Source of the DNA: Kitasatospora sp. NBC_00458 | Lineage (GTDB): Bacteria > Actinomycetota > Actinomycetes > Streptomycetales > Streptomycetaceae | DNA: 64,000 nt | NCBI RefSeq assembly: GCF_036013975.1 | Contig: NZ_CP107904.1 | Location: forward strand, 3,597,001 to 3,661,000 | Reading direction: 5' to 3' | In this document: in pieces, positions 12,074 through 20,859 of the stretch | How the letters are laid out: every line of letters begins with the position of its first letter | Numbering within the stretch: the first letter of the stretch is position 1 | Notes under the pieces: model-generated | What the model saw: the letters and a program-made list of their open reading frames with translations, nothing else | Told to the model about the DNA's origin: nothing | Databases searched by the model: none | Position numbers and translations under genes: made by a program

Positions 12074-12943
12074 CTACTCCAGGAAGAGCCCGCGCGCCGC
12101 CGCCGACTGCTCGATGGCCTCCAAACGGGCCTCCGCACCCGGGAGTTCGTCGCACATCGTCTGCAGCAGCACCCGGCCGAGCATCATCGGCGCGCAGGCG
12201 GTGTCGAAGACCAGGCCGGTGCCGACGGCGGCGGGGAGCATCAGGTCGGAGAGCTTGGCGACGGGGGCGAAGACGCTGTCGGCCACGGTGAGGACGGTCA
12301 GCCCGCAGTCCCGGGCGACCGTCAGGGCCTCCATCAGCTCGCGCGGGTAGCGCGGCAGGGCGAAGCAGAGCAGCGCGGTGGCGCCGGCCGCGGCGGCCTG
12401 TTCGAGGCGGTCGGCGAGCATGCTGCCGCCCTCGTCGAGGAGCCGGATGTCGGGGTGCACCTTGGCCGCGAAGTACGCGAAGCCGCGCGCCTGCGCGGAG
12501 GCGGCGCGCAGGCCGAGGACGGGCAGCGGGCGGGAGGCGGCGAGCAGCCGGGCGGCGCGGGTGATGGGTTCGGGGTCGGCGAGCAGGTCGGCGAGGAGGC
12601 GCAGGTGCTCGATCTCGGCGAGGACGGCCTGCTGGTGCTCGTTGCGGACGGCGTCGGCGGGGGTCTCGGGTGCGGCGGGTTCGCCGGCGCCGAGTTCGCG
12701 CAGCTGCTTGCGGAGCGCCGGGTAGCCGTCGTAGCCGAGGGCGACCGCGAAGCGGGTGACGGAGGGCTGGCTGACGCCGGCGAGTTCGGCGACCTCGACG
12801 CTGGAGAGGAACGGGGCCTCGTTGGCGTGCCGGACGAGGGAGTGCGCGATCCGGCGCTGGGTGGGGGTGAGCCGGTGGCCCTCGAAGAGCTGGAGCAGCC
12901 GGGCGGAGGGGCCGACCGTGCCGGTGTCGTCGGTGGCGGTCAT
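12074..12943 (-). CDS. MurR/RpiR-family transcriptional regulator
   Basis: 289 residues. An N-terminal RpiR-type helix-turn-helix (about 20-90; SSVEVAELAGVSQPSVTRFAVALGY has the recognition helix) is followed by a C-terminal SIS domain (about 125-270), which usually senses a phosphosugar or another small acid. ATG 12943 is preceded by GGAGGT at six bases. It lies between hutU and hutH, so control of the hut genes is plausible but not shown. The zinc-ribbon gene lies downstream in the same direction. Confidence 0.9.
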   Translation of the reverse strand: MTATDDTGTVGPSARLLQLFEGHRLTPTQRRIAHSLVRHANEAPFLSSVEVAELAGVSQPSVTRFAVALGYDGYPALRKQLRELGAGEPAAPETPADAVRNEHQQAVLAEIEHLRLLADLLADPEPITRAARLLAASRPLPVLGLRAASAQARGFAYFAAKVHPDIRLLDEGGSMLADRLEQAAAAGATALLCFALPRYPRELMEALTVARDCGLTVLTVADSVFAPVAKLSDLMLPAAVGTGLVFDTACAPMMLGRVLLQTMCDELPGAEARLEAIEQSAAARGLFLE

Positions 12944-13296
12944 TGCGGTACCTCCGGATGCGAGCTGTTCGGATGACTGTGCAGCAGCGGGCTGCCGCTG
13001 GCAAAGACGTCTCGTACGCCGGGACACCGGGCGAGACCTCCCGGGAGCGGCCCGGCGGCCGGCCGGACCGGCGGTCGGGTGCCCGGTCGGGCGCCCGTCC
13101 GGCCGGGTGACGGGCCTCCCGCCGGGCCTCCCACCGGGTGTCCGTCCAGGTGTCCTGCCAGGCGCCCCGCCGGGTGTCCGGCCGGGCCCGGTGACCGGGC
13201 CGGTCGCCCGGGTGACCCTGATTTCCCCCCTAGTCCTCCCGGATTACCGTGCGAACCGATGGACCGGCACGCCCTCGCGGGCGCAGTCTGGTTGCC
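12944..13296. other. Intergenic region with 12-bp tandem repeats
   Basis: This 353-nt gap lies between divergent genes (RpiR regulator and a membrane protein). Apart from the ribosome binding site of the RpiR gene, its main content is GC-rich repetitive DNA, including the 12-bp array at 13112-13183. No gene was found. Confidence 0.6.
13112..13183. repeat. Six degenerate 12-bp tandem repeats
   Basis: Consensus GGGTGTCCNGCC: units GGGCCTCCCGCC, GGGCCTCCCACC, GGGTGTCCGTCC, AGGTGTCCTGCC, AGGCGCCCCGCC, GGGTGTCCGGCC in perfect register. Confidence 0.8.
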
Positions 13297-13740
13297 ATGG
13301 ACACTCGCCAGGACGACATGCGGCGCGATCTCGATGCCTCGCTGCAGGCCCGCAAGGAGCTCGGCAAGGAGTACGAGTCGGAACTCGTCGACTCCTTCCT
13401 CTCCCGCATCGACGCCCGGCTCGACGCCAGGGTGGAGCGCCGGGTCGCGGAGCGCCTCGGCCCAGCCGGCGGGTACGACCCGGCGGAGGGGCCCCGGCCG
13501 CACGGGCCCGGACGCCGGCCGCCCCACTCGCGCGGTTCGGGCGCCCGGGTGGTGCCGATCGTCTCGATGGCGCTCGGCATCCCGCTGTCCGGCATCGCGG
13601 GCGGCACCAGCGGGGTGTGGGGGCTGGTGGTCTGCTGGGCCGGAATCGTCGGTGTCAACGTCTCCGCCGCGCTGTCCGAGCGGCGGCTGGACCGGGCGGA
13701 GCAGCGGCGTGCGGGGACCGCGCGGAGCGAGTGGGACTGA
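13297..13740 (+). CDS. Small membrane protein with two C-terminal helices
   Basis: 147 residues from ATG 13297. A charged N-terminal half is predicted helical (RKELGKEYESELVDSFLSRI then repeated DARLDARVERRVAER) and may be a coiled coil. A Pro/Gly linker follows, then two hydrophobic helices (about 85-102 and 107-125) and a basic tail. I recognise it only as a conserved streptomycete membrane protein next to hutH. There is no clear ribosome binding site. Confidence 0.75.
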   Translation: MDTRQDDMRRDLDASLQARKELGKEYESELVDSFLSRIDARLDARVERRVAERLGPAGGYDPAEGPRPHGPGRRPPHSRGSGARVVPIVSMALGIPLSGIAGGTSGVWGLVVCWAGIVGVNVSAALSERRLDRAEQRRAGTARSEWD

Positions 13741-13766
13741 TCCCGCCGCGGGGCGGGCCCGCCGGG

Positions 13767-13793
13767 GGTCCGGCCGCACGCGGCGGCCGGACC
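13767..13793. terminator. Bidirectional terminator between membrane protein and hutH
   Basis: An 11-bp perfect stem (13767-13777 with 13783-13793) and a 5-nt loop. Confidence 0.75.
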
Positions 13794-13833
13794 GGTCCGG
13801 GGCGGGCCCCGGTGCGCTCCGCGCGGCCGGGCA

Positions 13834-15417
13834 TCAGGCCAGCGGCCCGGTGACCCGCTCGACCGCCTGCACGAGCTCGCCGGAGGCGACCAGCGCGGCG
13901 GCGGCCTCCAGGTCCGGCGAGAGGAAGCGGTCGCGGCCGGCGCCGCCGACCCCGGCCTCGCGGGCGGCGGCCATCGCCGCGGCGGTGGCGGGGGCCACCG
14001 TGCCGCCGGCGCCGTCCTGCTGCCTGATCTCCAGGGCGCGGGCGGAGGCGGTGAGTTCGACGGCGAGGATCCGGCCGAGGTTGTCGACGGCCTGGCGCAG
14101 CTTGCGCGCGGCGGACCAGCCCATCGAGACGTGGTCCTCCTGCATCGCCGAGGAGGGGATCGAGTCGACCGAGGCGGGCACGGCGAGCCGCTTGTTCTCG
14201 CTGACCAGTGCCGCCTGGGTGTACTGGGCGATCATCAGGCCGGAGTCCACGCCCGGGTCGTCGGCGAGGAAGGCCGGCAGGCCGTGCGAGCGGGCCTTGT
14301 CGAGCAGCCGGTCGGTGCGGCGCTCCGAGATCGAGCCGAGGTCGGCGGCCGCGATGGCGAGGAAGTCCAGCACGTACGCGACCGGGGCGCCGTGGAAGTT
14401 GCCGTTGGACTCCACCCGGCCGTCGGGCAGCACCACCGGGTTGTCGACCGAGGCGGCCAGCTCCCGGGAGGCGACCAGCGCGGCGTGGGCGAGGGTGTCG
14501 CGGCCGGCGCCGGCGACCTGCGGGGCGCAGCGGATCGAGTAGGCGTCCTGGACGCGCGGGGCGTCGTCCTGGTGGTGGCCGGTGAGACCGGAGCCCTTGA
14601 GCACGGCCAGCATGTTGGCGGCGGAGAGCGCCTGGCCGGGGTGCGGGCGGATCGGGGCGTGCAGCTCGGGGGCGAGCACCTTGTCGGTGCCGAGCAGCGC
14701 CTCCAGGGTCATCGCGGCGGTGATGTCGGCGGTGGTGAACAGCCGCTGGAGGTCGGCGATGGCCATGACCAGCATGCCGAGCATGCCGTCGGTGCCGTTG
14801 ATGAGGGCGAGGCCCTCCTTCTCCAGCAGCTCGACCGGCTCGATGCCGGCGGCGGCGAGGAGTTCGGCGGAGGGCTTCTCGACGCCGTCGGGACCGGTCG
14901 CCACTCCTTCGCCCATCAGGACGAGCGCACAGTGCGAGAGCGGCGCGAGGTCACCGGAACAGCCGAGCGAGCCGAACTCGCGGACCACGGGGGTGATACC
15001 GGCGTTGAGGATCGCGGCCATGGTCTGGGCGACCAGCGGGCGGACCCCGGTGCGGCCGCTGGCGAGCGTCTTCATCCGCAGGAACACCAGCGCGCGAACG
15101 ACCTCGCGCTCGACCGCCGGGCCCATGCCGGCGGCGTGCGAGCGCACCAGCGAGCGCTGCAGCTGGGCGCGGAGTTCGGGGCTGATGTGCCGGACGGCGA
15201 GGGCGCCGAAGCCGGTCGAGACGCCGTAGACGGGGCGGGGTTCGGCCGCCAGGGCGTCGATCCGGGCGCGCGCGGCCGCCATCTCGGCGAGCGCGTCGGG
15301 GCCGATCTCGACCCGGGCGTTCCCCCGGGCGACTGCCAGCACGTCCTCGGCGCTGACGTCGGCCTTGCCGACCTGGACGAGCGGGGCGTGGGGGGCCGCA
15401 GCACTGTGCATATCCAT
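13834..15417 (-). CDS. hutH: Histidine ammonia-lyase
   Basis: A 527-residue MIO-dependent lyase converting L-histidine to trans-urocanate and ammonia, the first step of histidine utilisation. YGVSTGFG (about residue 60) and the cofactor-forming tripeptide in GSLGCSGDLAPL are present: Cys-Ser-Gly where most HALs have Ala-Ser-Gly. QDAYSIRCAPQV and LSPDLEAAAAL also match. Start ATG 15417 gives an MDMH N-terminus like other streptomycete HutH proteins; ATG 15411 or 15426 are alternatives. It is separated from the hutU operon by several genes, so the pathway is split over two transcripts. Confidence 0.95.
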   Translation of the reverse strand: MDMHSAAAPHAPLVQVGKADVSAEDVLAVARGNARVEIGPDALAEMAAARARIDALAAEPRPVYGVSTGFGALAVRHISPELRAQLQRSLVRSHAAGMGPAVEREVVRALVFLRMKTLASGRTGVRPLVAQTMAAILNAGITPVVREFGSLGCSGDLAPLSHCALVLMGEGVATGPDGVEKPSAELLAAAGIEPVELLEKEGLALINGTDGMLGMLVMAIADLQRLFTTADITAAMTLEALLGTDKVLAPELHAPIRPHPGQALSAANMLAVLKGSGLTGHHQDDAPRVQDAYSIRCAPQVAGAGRDTLAHAALVASRELAASVDNPVVLPDGRVESNGNFHGAPVAYVLDFLAIAAADLGSISERRTDRLLDKARSHGLPAFLADDPGVDSGLMIAQYTQAALVSENKRLAVPASVDSIPSSAMQEDHVSMGWSAARKLRQAVDNLGRILAVELTASARALEIRQQDGAGGTVAPATAAAMAAAREAGVGGAGRDRFLSPDLEAAAALVASGELVQAVERVTGPLA

Positions 15418-15636
15418 ATACACCATCTCATCAGGTGAATGAAGATATGACAACCACCCGGGCCCTCCTGAAACTCCGGCACCGGATCGGTCGGTCACCT
15501 GGATTTTCGGATACCCCGCCCGGTGCCGCACGCTGTGGGGGTGGCGGACGCCCGTACGGCGTACGGCACCGCGGCGCGGGGCACCGCGGCGGACACCGAC
15601 GGAGAGACCGGCGGGCACGGGGAAGGCGGCGGCACG

Positions 15637-16458
15637 ATGACACGGGCGACGACGCGGCGGCGGGTGGTCCGGCTGCGGGGGGACGGGCGGACCACCCGGC
15701 CGGACGCGCTGGCGGCCGAGGAGCCGCTGGAGATCCGGCTCGGCGGCGAACCCCTCACCGTCACCATGCGCACCCCGGGGCAGGACTTCGACCTGGTGGC
15801 CGGATTCCTGGTCGGCGAGGGGCTGGTGCACGCCTCCGAGGACCTCGCGGCGCTGCGCTACTGCGCCGGCACCGACGAGGCGGGCGCCAACACCTACAAC
15901 GTGGTGGACGCGACGCTGCGCGGCACCGGGGCCCTGCCGCTCTCCGCCCACCGCAACCTGCTCACCACCAGCGCGTGCGGCCTCTGCGGCCGGGACACCG
16001 TGGACGCCGTCCGCACCCATGTCCGCCACCCCGTCGCCGACGACCCGCTGACCGTCCCGCCCGCGTTCCTGTACGGGCTGCCGGACCGGCTGCGGGCCGC
16101 CCAGCGGACCTTCGAGTCCACCGGCGGCCTGCACGCGGCGGGCCTGTTCGACGGTGCGACCGGCGAGCTGCTCTGCGCCCGCGAGGACGTCGGCCGGCAC
16201 AACGCGGTGGACAAGGTGGTCGGCTGGGCGCTGCGCGCGGGGCTGCTGCCGCTGACCGGGCACGTGCTGCTGGTCAGCGGCCGGGCCTCGTTCGAGCTGA
16301 CCCAGAAGGCGGCGCTGGCCGGCGCCCCGCTGCTGGCCGCCGTGTCGGCGCCGTCCTCGCTGGCGGTGGACCTGGCGGAGGAGCTGGGCCTGACCCTGGT
16401 CGGCTTCCTGCGCGGCGAGGGCGCCAACGTGTACACCCGCCCGGACCGGATCGCCTGA
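15637..16458 (+). CDS. fdhD: Formate dehydrogenase accessory sulfurtransferase FdhD
   Basis: A 273-residue protein that delivers sulfur to the molybdenum cofactor of formate dehydrogenases. The conserved CxxC is in TTSACGLCG (about residue 110) and the GLFDG, EDVGRHNAVDK and SGRASFELTQKA motifs are all present. ATG 15637 is preceded by a GGGGAAGG run. It is divergent from hutH. Formate could arise from histidine through formylglutamate, so the neighbourhood may be meaningful, but no formate dehydrogenase gene is in the window. Confidence 0.95.
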   Translation: MTRATTRRRVVRLRGDGRTTRPDALAAEEPLEIRLGGEPLTVTMRTPGQDFDLVAGFLVGEGLVHASEDLAALRYCAGTDEAGANTYNVVDATLRGTGALPLSAHRNLLTTSACGLCGRDTVDAVRTHVRHPVADDPLTVPPAFLYGLPDRLRAAQRTFESTGGLHAAGLFDGATGELLCAREDVGRHNAVDKVVGWALRAGLLPLTGHVLLVSGRASFELTQKAALAGAPLLAAVSAPSSLAVDLAEELGLTLVGFLRGEGANVYTRPDRIA

Positions 16459-16465
16459 GCGCGCC

Positions 16466-16498
16466 GGGCGGGCCGGCGCCCTCCGCCCCGGCCCGCCC
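16466..16498. terminator. Bidirectional terminator between fdhD and glycosyltransferase
   Basis: An 11-bp perfect stem (16466-16476 with 16488-16498) and an 11-nt loop between convergent genes. Confidence 0.75.
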
Positions 16499-16514
16499 GA
16501 CCCCCGCCCGGGTG

Positions 16515-17702
16515 TCACCGCAGCTCGGCCTCGATCAGGTCCGCCGCGCGGGCGGTGCCGCCCTCGGCCCGGGCCTCGGCGCGCAGCACGTCGAGGCGGG
16601 CGGCGACCCCGGGGTCGCCGGTCAGCTCCAGCAGGGCGGCGCGCAGCGCCTCCGCGGTGGCCTGCTCGGTGTCGAGCCGACGGGCGACGCCCAGCTCCAC
16701 CAGCTTGTCCGCGTTGCCGAACTGGTCGACGGCCTGCGGCACCGCGATCATCGGCACCCCGTGGTAGAGGCCCTCACTGCTGCCGCCCATCCCGGCGTGC
16801 GTGACGAAGGCGTCGGCCTTCGAGAGCACGTCGAACTGCGGCACCCACCGGTGCACCTCGACGTTGGCCGGCACCTCGCCCAGCTCGGCCAGGTCGGTGT
16901 GCCTGCCGACCTGGAGCACGACGTGCCAGCCGGGCAGGCCGCCGAAGGCCTCGACGCACGCCCGGTAGAAGGCTGGCTGGTGGGTGAAGGCGGAGCCGAG
17001 CGAGACCAGCAGCACCTTCCCGGCACCGGCCGGCCGCGGCCAGCTGCCCTGGTCCGAGCGGTCGCCGAAGCACTGGCCGACGAAGGTGTACCGGGCGGGG
17101 TCGACCCGGTCGGCGTTGGGCTGCAGGGCCCGCGGGATCAGGGCGAGGGCGCGCGCCGGGACGGCCTTGAACTCCTCCGGGTCCCGGACGAGGGTGTCGT
17201 TCTCGGCCAGCCAGTCGGCGAACCGCCGCAGGTACTCGGGCCCGCCGGGGCCGGTGCGGATCGCCTCGAACACGTCGGCCATGTCCTCCTCGAAGCCCTG
17301 CCAGGCGACGTAGGTCGGCGAGAGCTGGAGGGCGGGGACGCCGTGGCCCTCGGCCACCGCCCGCCCGGTGAACCCGGCGATGTCGTACAGCACGAGGTCG
17401 GGCCGGTCCTCCTCGAAGAGCCTGCGGACCACCGGGGTCATCGCGACGGCGTCGTCGAGGAAGAGGTTCTGGATCCCCACCGGGTCCTGCAGCCACACCT
17501 GGGAGTCGTCGGTGAGCGGCAGCGCCGTCGGGTAGGGCACGAGCGTCGCGCCGGTCGCCTCGACGGCGGCGGCGAAGGAGGCGTCGTTGACGTAGCTGAC
17601 CCGGTGGCCCCGGGCGACGAGCTCGGCGACGACGGCGAGGTTCGGGTTGACGTGGCCGTGGGCCGGGATCGAGACCATGGCGATGTGCGCGGAGCGGGTC
17701 AT
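16515..17702 (-). CDS. MGT-type UDP-glycosyltransferase (macrolide glycosyltransferase family)
   Basis: A 395-residue GT1-family enzyme of the macrolide glycosyltransferase group (MgtA/OleD type), which glycosylates and inactivates macrolides and other small acceptors. Motifs: N-terminal IPAHGHVNPNLAVVAELVARG, and the C-terminal donor site THAGMGGSSEGLYHGVPMI followed by PQAVDQFGNA. ATG 17702 has GAAGGA five bases upstream. It is divergent from a TetR regulator, with two identical operators between them, an arrangement typical of an inducible detoxification gene. The acceptor is unknown. Confidence 0.92.
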   Translation of the reverse strand: MTRSAHIAMVSIPAHGHVNPNLAVVAELVARGHRVSYVNDASFAAAVEATGATLVPYPTALPLTDDSQVWLQDPVGIQNLFLDDAVAMTPVVRRLFEEDRPDLVLYDIAGFTGRAVAEGHGVPALQLSPTYVAWQGFEEDMADVFEAIRTGPGGPEYLRRFADWLAENDTLVRDPEEFKAVPARALALIPRALQPNADRVDPARYTFVGQCFGDRSDQGSWPRPAGAGKVLLVSLGSAFTHQPAFYRACVEAFGGLPGWHVVLQVGRHTDLAELGEVPANVEVHRWVPQFDVLSKADAFVTHAGMGGSSEGLYHGVPMIAVPQAVDQFGNADKLVELGVARRLDTEQATAEALRAALLELTGDPGVAARLDVLRAEARAEGGTARAADLIEAELR

Positions 17703-17731
17703 GTCGGTCGTCCTTCGTCGAGATGATGAGA

Positions 17732-17748
17732 CGAGACGGTTCGTCTCG
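17732..17748. promoter_or_regulatory. TetR operator 1
   Basis: CGAGACGGTTCGTCTCG, a palindrome with 6-bp arms around a 5-bp centre, 30 nt upstream of the glycosyltransferase start and inside its probable promoter region. Confidence 0.85.
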
Positions 17749-17794
17749 CTGAACACCCCCACAGCATGACCTGACGACCCGCCATTCGTCAAGA

Positions 17795-17811
17795 CGAGAC
17801 GGTTCGTCTCG
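17795..17811. promoter_or_regulatory. TetR operator 2
   Basis: Identical to operator 1, including its flanking GA. Exactly 63 bp separates the two centres. It covers the -35 region of the tetR promoter, as expected for autoregulation. Confidence 0.87.
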
Positions 17812-17820
17812 TTGAGGCGC

Positions 17821-17826
17821 TAGGAT
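17821..17826 (+). promoter_or_regulatory. -10 element of tetR, leaderless mRNA
   Basis: TAGGAT, 6 nt before ATG 17833. This puts the transcription start at the start codon, and no Shine-Dalgarno exists. Confidence 0.75.
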
Positions 17827-17832
17827 GACCCC

Positions 17833-18441
17833 ATGTCCAGACAGACCGCACCCGACCCCAGCCGCCGCAGCCAGCAGAGCCGCGCGGCGATCCTCACCGC
17901 CGCCGCCGAACTGGTCTCCGAGCTGGGCTTCGCCGGACTCACCATCGAGAAGATCGCCGCCCGCGCCGGAGTCGGCAAGCAGACCATCTACCGCTGGTGG
18001 CCGTCGAAGGGCGCGGTCGTCTTCGACGCCTTCCTCGCCGCCAGCGAGGACGCCTCCGGCAGCCTGGCCCTCCCCGACACCGGCGACCTCGCCGCCGACC
18101 TGCGGGCCGTCCTGCGCCCCACCGCCGACGAGCTCACCGACCCCGCCTTCGAGACCACCGGCCGGGGCCTGATCTCCGAGTACCTGGTCGACCCGGCCCT
18201 GCTCCGCGAGTACCGCGAACGCCTGCTGGACCCGCTCCTGGAGGTCACCCGCGAGCGCCTGCGCAGCGCACGCACCGCCGGACAGCTCCCGGCCGACACC
18301 GACCTCGACCTCGCCGTCGAACTGCTCTACGGGCCGATGTACTACCGCTGGCTGCACGGCCTCGGCCCGGTCGACCACGCGTACGCGGACCGCCTGGTGA
18401 CGGCGGTCCTGCGCGCGCTCGGGGCGACCGGCGGCGGCTGA
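17833..18441 (+). CDS. TetR-family repressor
   Basis: 202 residues. The N-terminal TetR helix-turn-helix (about 18-65) contains LTIEKIAARAGVGKQTIYRWW and is followed by a ligand-binding region including a C-terminal TetR_C-like helix set with YGPMYYRWL. It is divergent from the glycosyltransferase; the two CGAGACGGTTCGTCTCG operators between them are the likely targets. Transcription probably starts at the ATG. The inducer is probably a compound that the glycosyltransferase handles (inference). Confidence 0.92.
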   Translation: MSRQTAPDPSRRSQQSRAAILTAAAELVSELGFAGLTIEKIAARAGVGKQTIYRWWPSKGAVVFDAFLAASEDASGSLALPDTGDLAADLRAVLRPTADELTDPAFETTGRGLISEYLVDPALLREYRERLLDPLLEVTRERLRSARTAGQLPADTDLDLAVELLYGPMYYRWLHGLGPVDHAYADRLVTAVLRALGATGGG

Positions 18442-18443
18442 CC

Positions 18444-18800
18444 TCAGCCGCGGCCGCGGCGGCGGAGCACCAGCACGACCACGACGATCACCGCCAGCAC
18501 CAGCACCACGCCGATCAGCAGGCCCATCATCTTGCCCAGGCCCTTCTTCTTCTTTTTCTTGGCCTTGTCCTTCGACGCCGCCAGCCGGGCCGCGTCGTGC
18601 CGGTCCGCCGCCGCCGAGACCTGGCCGGCGGCCGCCGGGGCCGCGGGAACCGCCTGCACCGCCCCGGCCCCCGGCGCCGCGAGGACGGCGGCGGAGGCGA
18701 CCGCGGCCGGGGCCGCCGAAGCCGCGGGCGCCGCGGCGAGCACCCCACCGCCGAAGGCCAGCACCACGGAGAGGACGAAGCCGGTCAACCGAGCGCGCAT
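18444..18800 (-). CDS. Small secreted/membrane protein, Ala-rich with C-terminal anchor
   Basis: 118 residues. An N-terminal signal-like helix (about 5-30), a long Ala/Pro/Val-rich stretch, then a lysine block (KDKAKKKKKKGLGKMM), a strong Val/Leu helix (about 92-113) and an RRRGRG tail. The Lys block before and Arg block after the second helix suggest a small membrane-spanning protein. It has no recognised domain. ATG 18800 has only a weak GGGGG upstream. Convergent with tetR, 2 nt apart. Confidence 0.65.
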   Translation of the reverse strand: MRARLTGFVLSVVLAFGGGVLAAAPAASAAPAAVASAAVLAAPGAGAVQAVPAAPAAAGQVSAAADRHDAARLAASKDKAKKKKKKGLGKMMGLLIGVVLVLAVIVVVVLVLRRRGRG

Positions 18801-19038
18801 AGGAGTCAACCCCCGAGAATCCGTCCGGCGCGACCCCGACGGCCCGCCGACCGCCGACACCATCCCACGCCCGCGACGCCCCGCCCAGACCCGCGACGCC
18901 CCCGCCACCGGACCGCGACCGGCTCGGAACAGACCGGTCACCGAACCACCACACCACGACGGCACGACTCCGATCCGCGGCACCGATTCGCGGCACCGAT
19001 CCACGGCGCTCCTCCCCCGGCGCCCCTCCCCCGCGCGC

Positions 19039-20859
19039 TCAGCCCACCGGTGGGGAGGCCGGACCGGCGAGGGCCACCGCCACCAGGGCCCGCAGCGCCG
19101 CCGCGACCTGGCCCAGCGGCAGCGTCGCGTCGTCCGCGAACAGCTCCAGCAGCCACCCGCCCGCCGCGTTCTGCCCTCCCGCCGCGACCATGCCGCGGTA
19201 ACCGGAGACCACCAGCATGGCCTCCTCCGCCGGATCGTTGCCCGCCGCACCCGCCCGCAGCGCGAACGCCCAGCCCCGCACGGCCCGCCGCGTCAACGGG
19301 TAGTGGCGCAGGTCGAAGACGGCGTCCGGTGCCTCGATCTGCGCCCGCTGGGTCTCCGCCCGGGTACTGCTCGGCCCACTGGTCATCCGGTACACGGCGT
19401 GCTGCGCGGTGCGCATCAGCTGCGAACCGGGCGGCACGTACGAGATCCACCAGCCCACCGCGTCCAGCAGCCGCGCCGAGGTCTCGGCGACGACGGCCAG
19501 CTTGCCGATCGTGTCGGCGGGGTGCACCGAGCGGGCACCGCCCTGCTGGTCCAGCGCGGTGAGCACCGCGGTGAGCAGCTGCCCCGGATCCGCGCTGTGC
19601 GCGGCCCCGCGGAACCGCCGCCGGTCGCCGGAACCGGCCCGGCCGCCCGGCCGGGTCCTCCCGTCGGCCCGGTGGTGCGGGTCGGCGGCATCGGCCAGCA
19701 GCACCGTCGGATCGGGCGCGAAGCCCGGGCCGTGGCTGCGCCCGGCGACCACCGGGTGCGCGGCACGGGCCGCCTTGGCCCGGTACTGGGCGGCGTCGGC
19801 GAGCCGGAACAGCCGGTCCGGCGTGGTGACCGGGCCGATCGAGTCGCCGGTGGAGGCGACCCCGCAGGCGACGCCCTCCCCTTCGGCCAGGGCCAGCGCC
19901 CGCGCGCACAGCTCCTCGGCGACGGCGACCACCTCGTCCGCCTTCTGGCCCTCCGCGAGCAGACAGAACTCGTCGCCGCCGAGCCGGGCCGCGAGGCTGC
20001 CGGGGAGCTTGGCGGCGGCCAGCGACAGCTGGTGGGCGAACCGCTCCAGCAGCCGGTCGCCCACCTCGTGGCCGAGCTGGTCGTTGACCCGCTTCAGACC
20101 GTTGACGTCGCAGACCACCAGCGAGACCACGGTGTTGTCCCGGTTGTGGGCCTCCAGCGCGCTCTCCAGCCGGGCGTCCACCGCGCGCCGGTTGGCCAGG
20201 CCGGTGAGCGGATCGGAGAACGCGAGCTTGCGCAGGTCGGCGAGGCGCTCGGTCTGGGCCAGGCCCGCCGAGATCTGGGCGGCGAGCAGCGTGGCGTAGT
20301 CGGCGTCCGCCTCGGTGAACTCGGCCATCCCGGTGGTCCGCGCCAGGTAGAGCTCGCCCCAGGCCTGCCCGTGCAGGACGATCGGCGCGACCACGCAGCA
20401 GGCCCGCCCGCGACGGCGCAGCGCCGCGGCGCGCTCCTGGCAGTACGCGCCGGCGGTCGGGTGCGCGTGCCCGGCGTGCGGCTGGCTGTTGTCCGCCGTC
20501 TGGACCCAGGCGCGCGGCAGCCGCCCGGTGGTCCAGCGCTCCTCCAGGTACGTGACGATCTCCGGGAAGTCCGCCACCGGGTAGGACTCGTCCTCGGGCA
20601 GCTCCTCCTCACCCGGCGAGAGCTCCCCGTGGTTGACCAGGACCCGCAGCCGGCCGGACTCGCGGTCCCAGACCGAGACGGCCGCCATGGTGGCGCCGAG
20701 CGCCCCGGTGGCGCGCGCGGCGGCGGCCCGGACGGCCTCCAGCGGGGTGAGCGCCCCCGCCATGTCCTGGGCGAGTTCGACCACCGAGGTCAGCCGCGTG
20801 TCGGGGGCCGCGGGCGGCGACTGCCGCGTCCGGTCGCAGTCGCTGCCGCGGTCCGTCAT
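19039..20859 (-). CDS. GAF-GGDEF protein (probable diguanylate cyclase)
   Basis: 606 residues from ATG 20859; GTG 20877 in frame is an alternative. A GAF-like sensor region (about 20-205) and a GGDEF domain (about 215-375; DPLTGLANRRAVDARL and active RLGGDEFCLL) are followed by about 230 residues of unrecognised, partly disordered C-terminus. The intact signature predicts c-di-GMP synthesis, a signal that delays sporulation in Streptomyces through BldD. No RxxD inhibitory site is found five residues before GGDEF. By position and domains it corresponds to the S. coelicolor cyclase at about SCO4931. Confidence 0.9.
   Translation of the reverse strand: MTDRGSDCDRTRQSPPAAPDTRLTSVVELAQDMAGALTPLEAVRAAAARATGALGATMAAVSVWDRESGRLRVLVNHGELSPGEEELPEDESYPVADFPEIVTYLEERWTTGRLPRAWVQTADNSQPHAGHAHPTAGAYCQERAAALRRRGRACCVVAPIVLHGQAWGELYLARTTGMAEFTEADADYATLLAAQISAGLAQTERLADLRKLAFSDPLTGLANRRAVDARLESALEAHNRDNTVVSLVVCDVNGLKRVNDQLGHEVGDRLLERFAHQLSLAAAKLPGSLAARLGGDEFCLLAEGQKADEVVAVAEELCARALALAEGEGVACGVASTGDSIGPVTTPDRLFRLADAAQYRAKAARAAHPVVAGRSHGPGFAPDPTVLLADAADPHHRADGRTRPGGRAGSGDRRRFRGAAHSADPGQLLTAVLTALDQQGGARSVHPADTIGKLAVVAETSARLLDAVGWWISYVPPGSQLMRTAQHAVYRMTSGPSSTRAETQRAQIEAPDAVFDLRHYPLTRRAVRGWAFALRAGAAGNDPAEEAMLVVSGYRGMVAAGGQNAAGGWLLELFADDATLPLGQVAAALRALVAVALAGPASPPVG

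Noticed and set aside
18801..19038. Possible N-terminal extension or extra gene upstream of the small membrane protein
   Set aside because: GC-rich repetitive CCCGCGACGCC sequence; the signal peptide start at 18800 explains the gene and no further domain appears.
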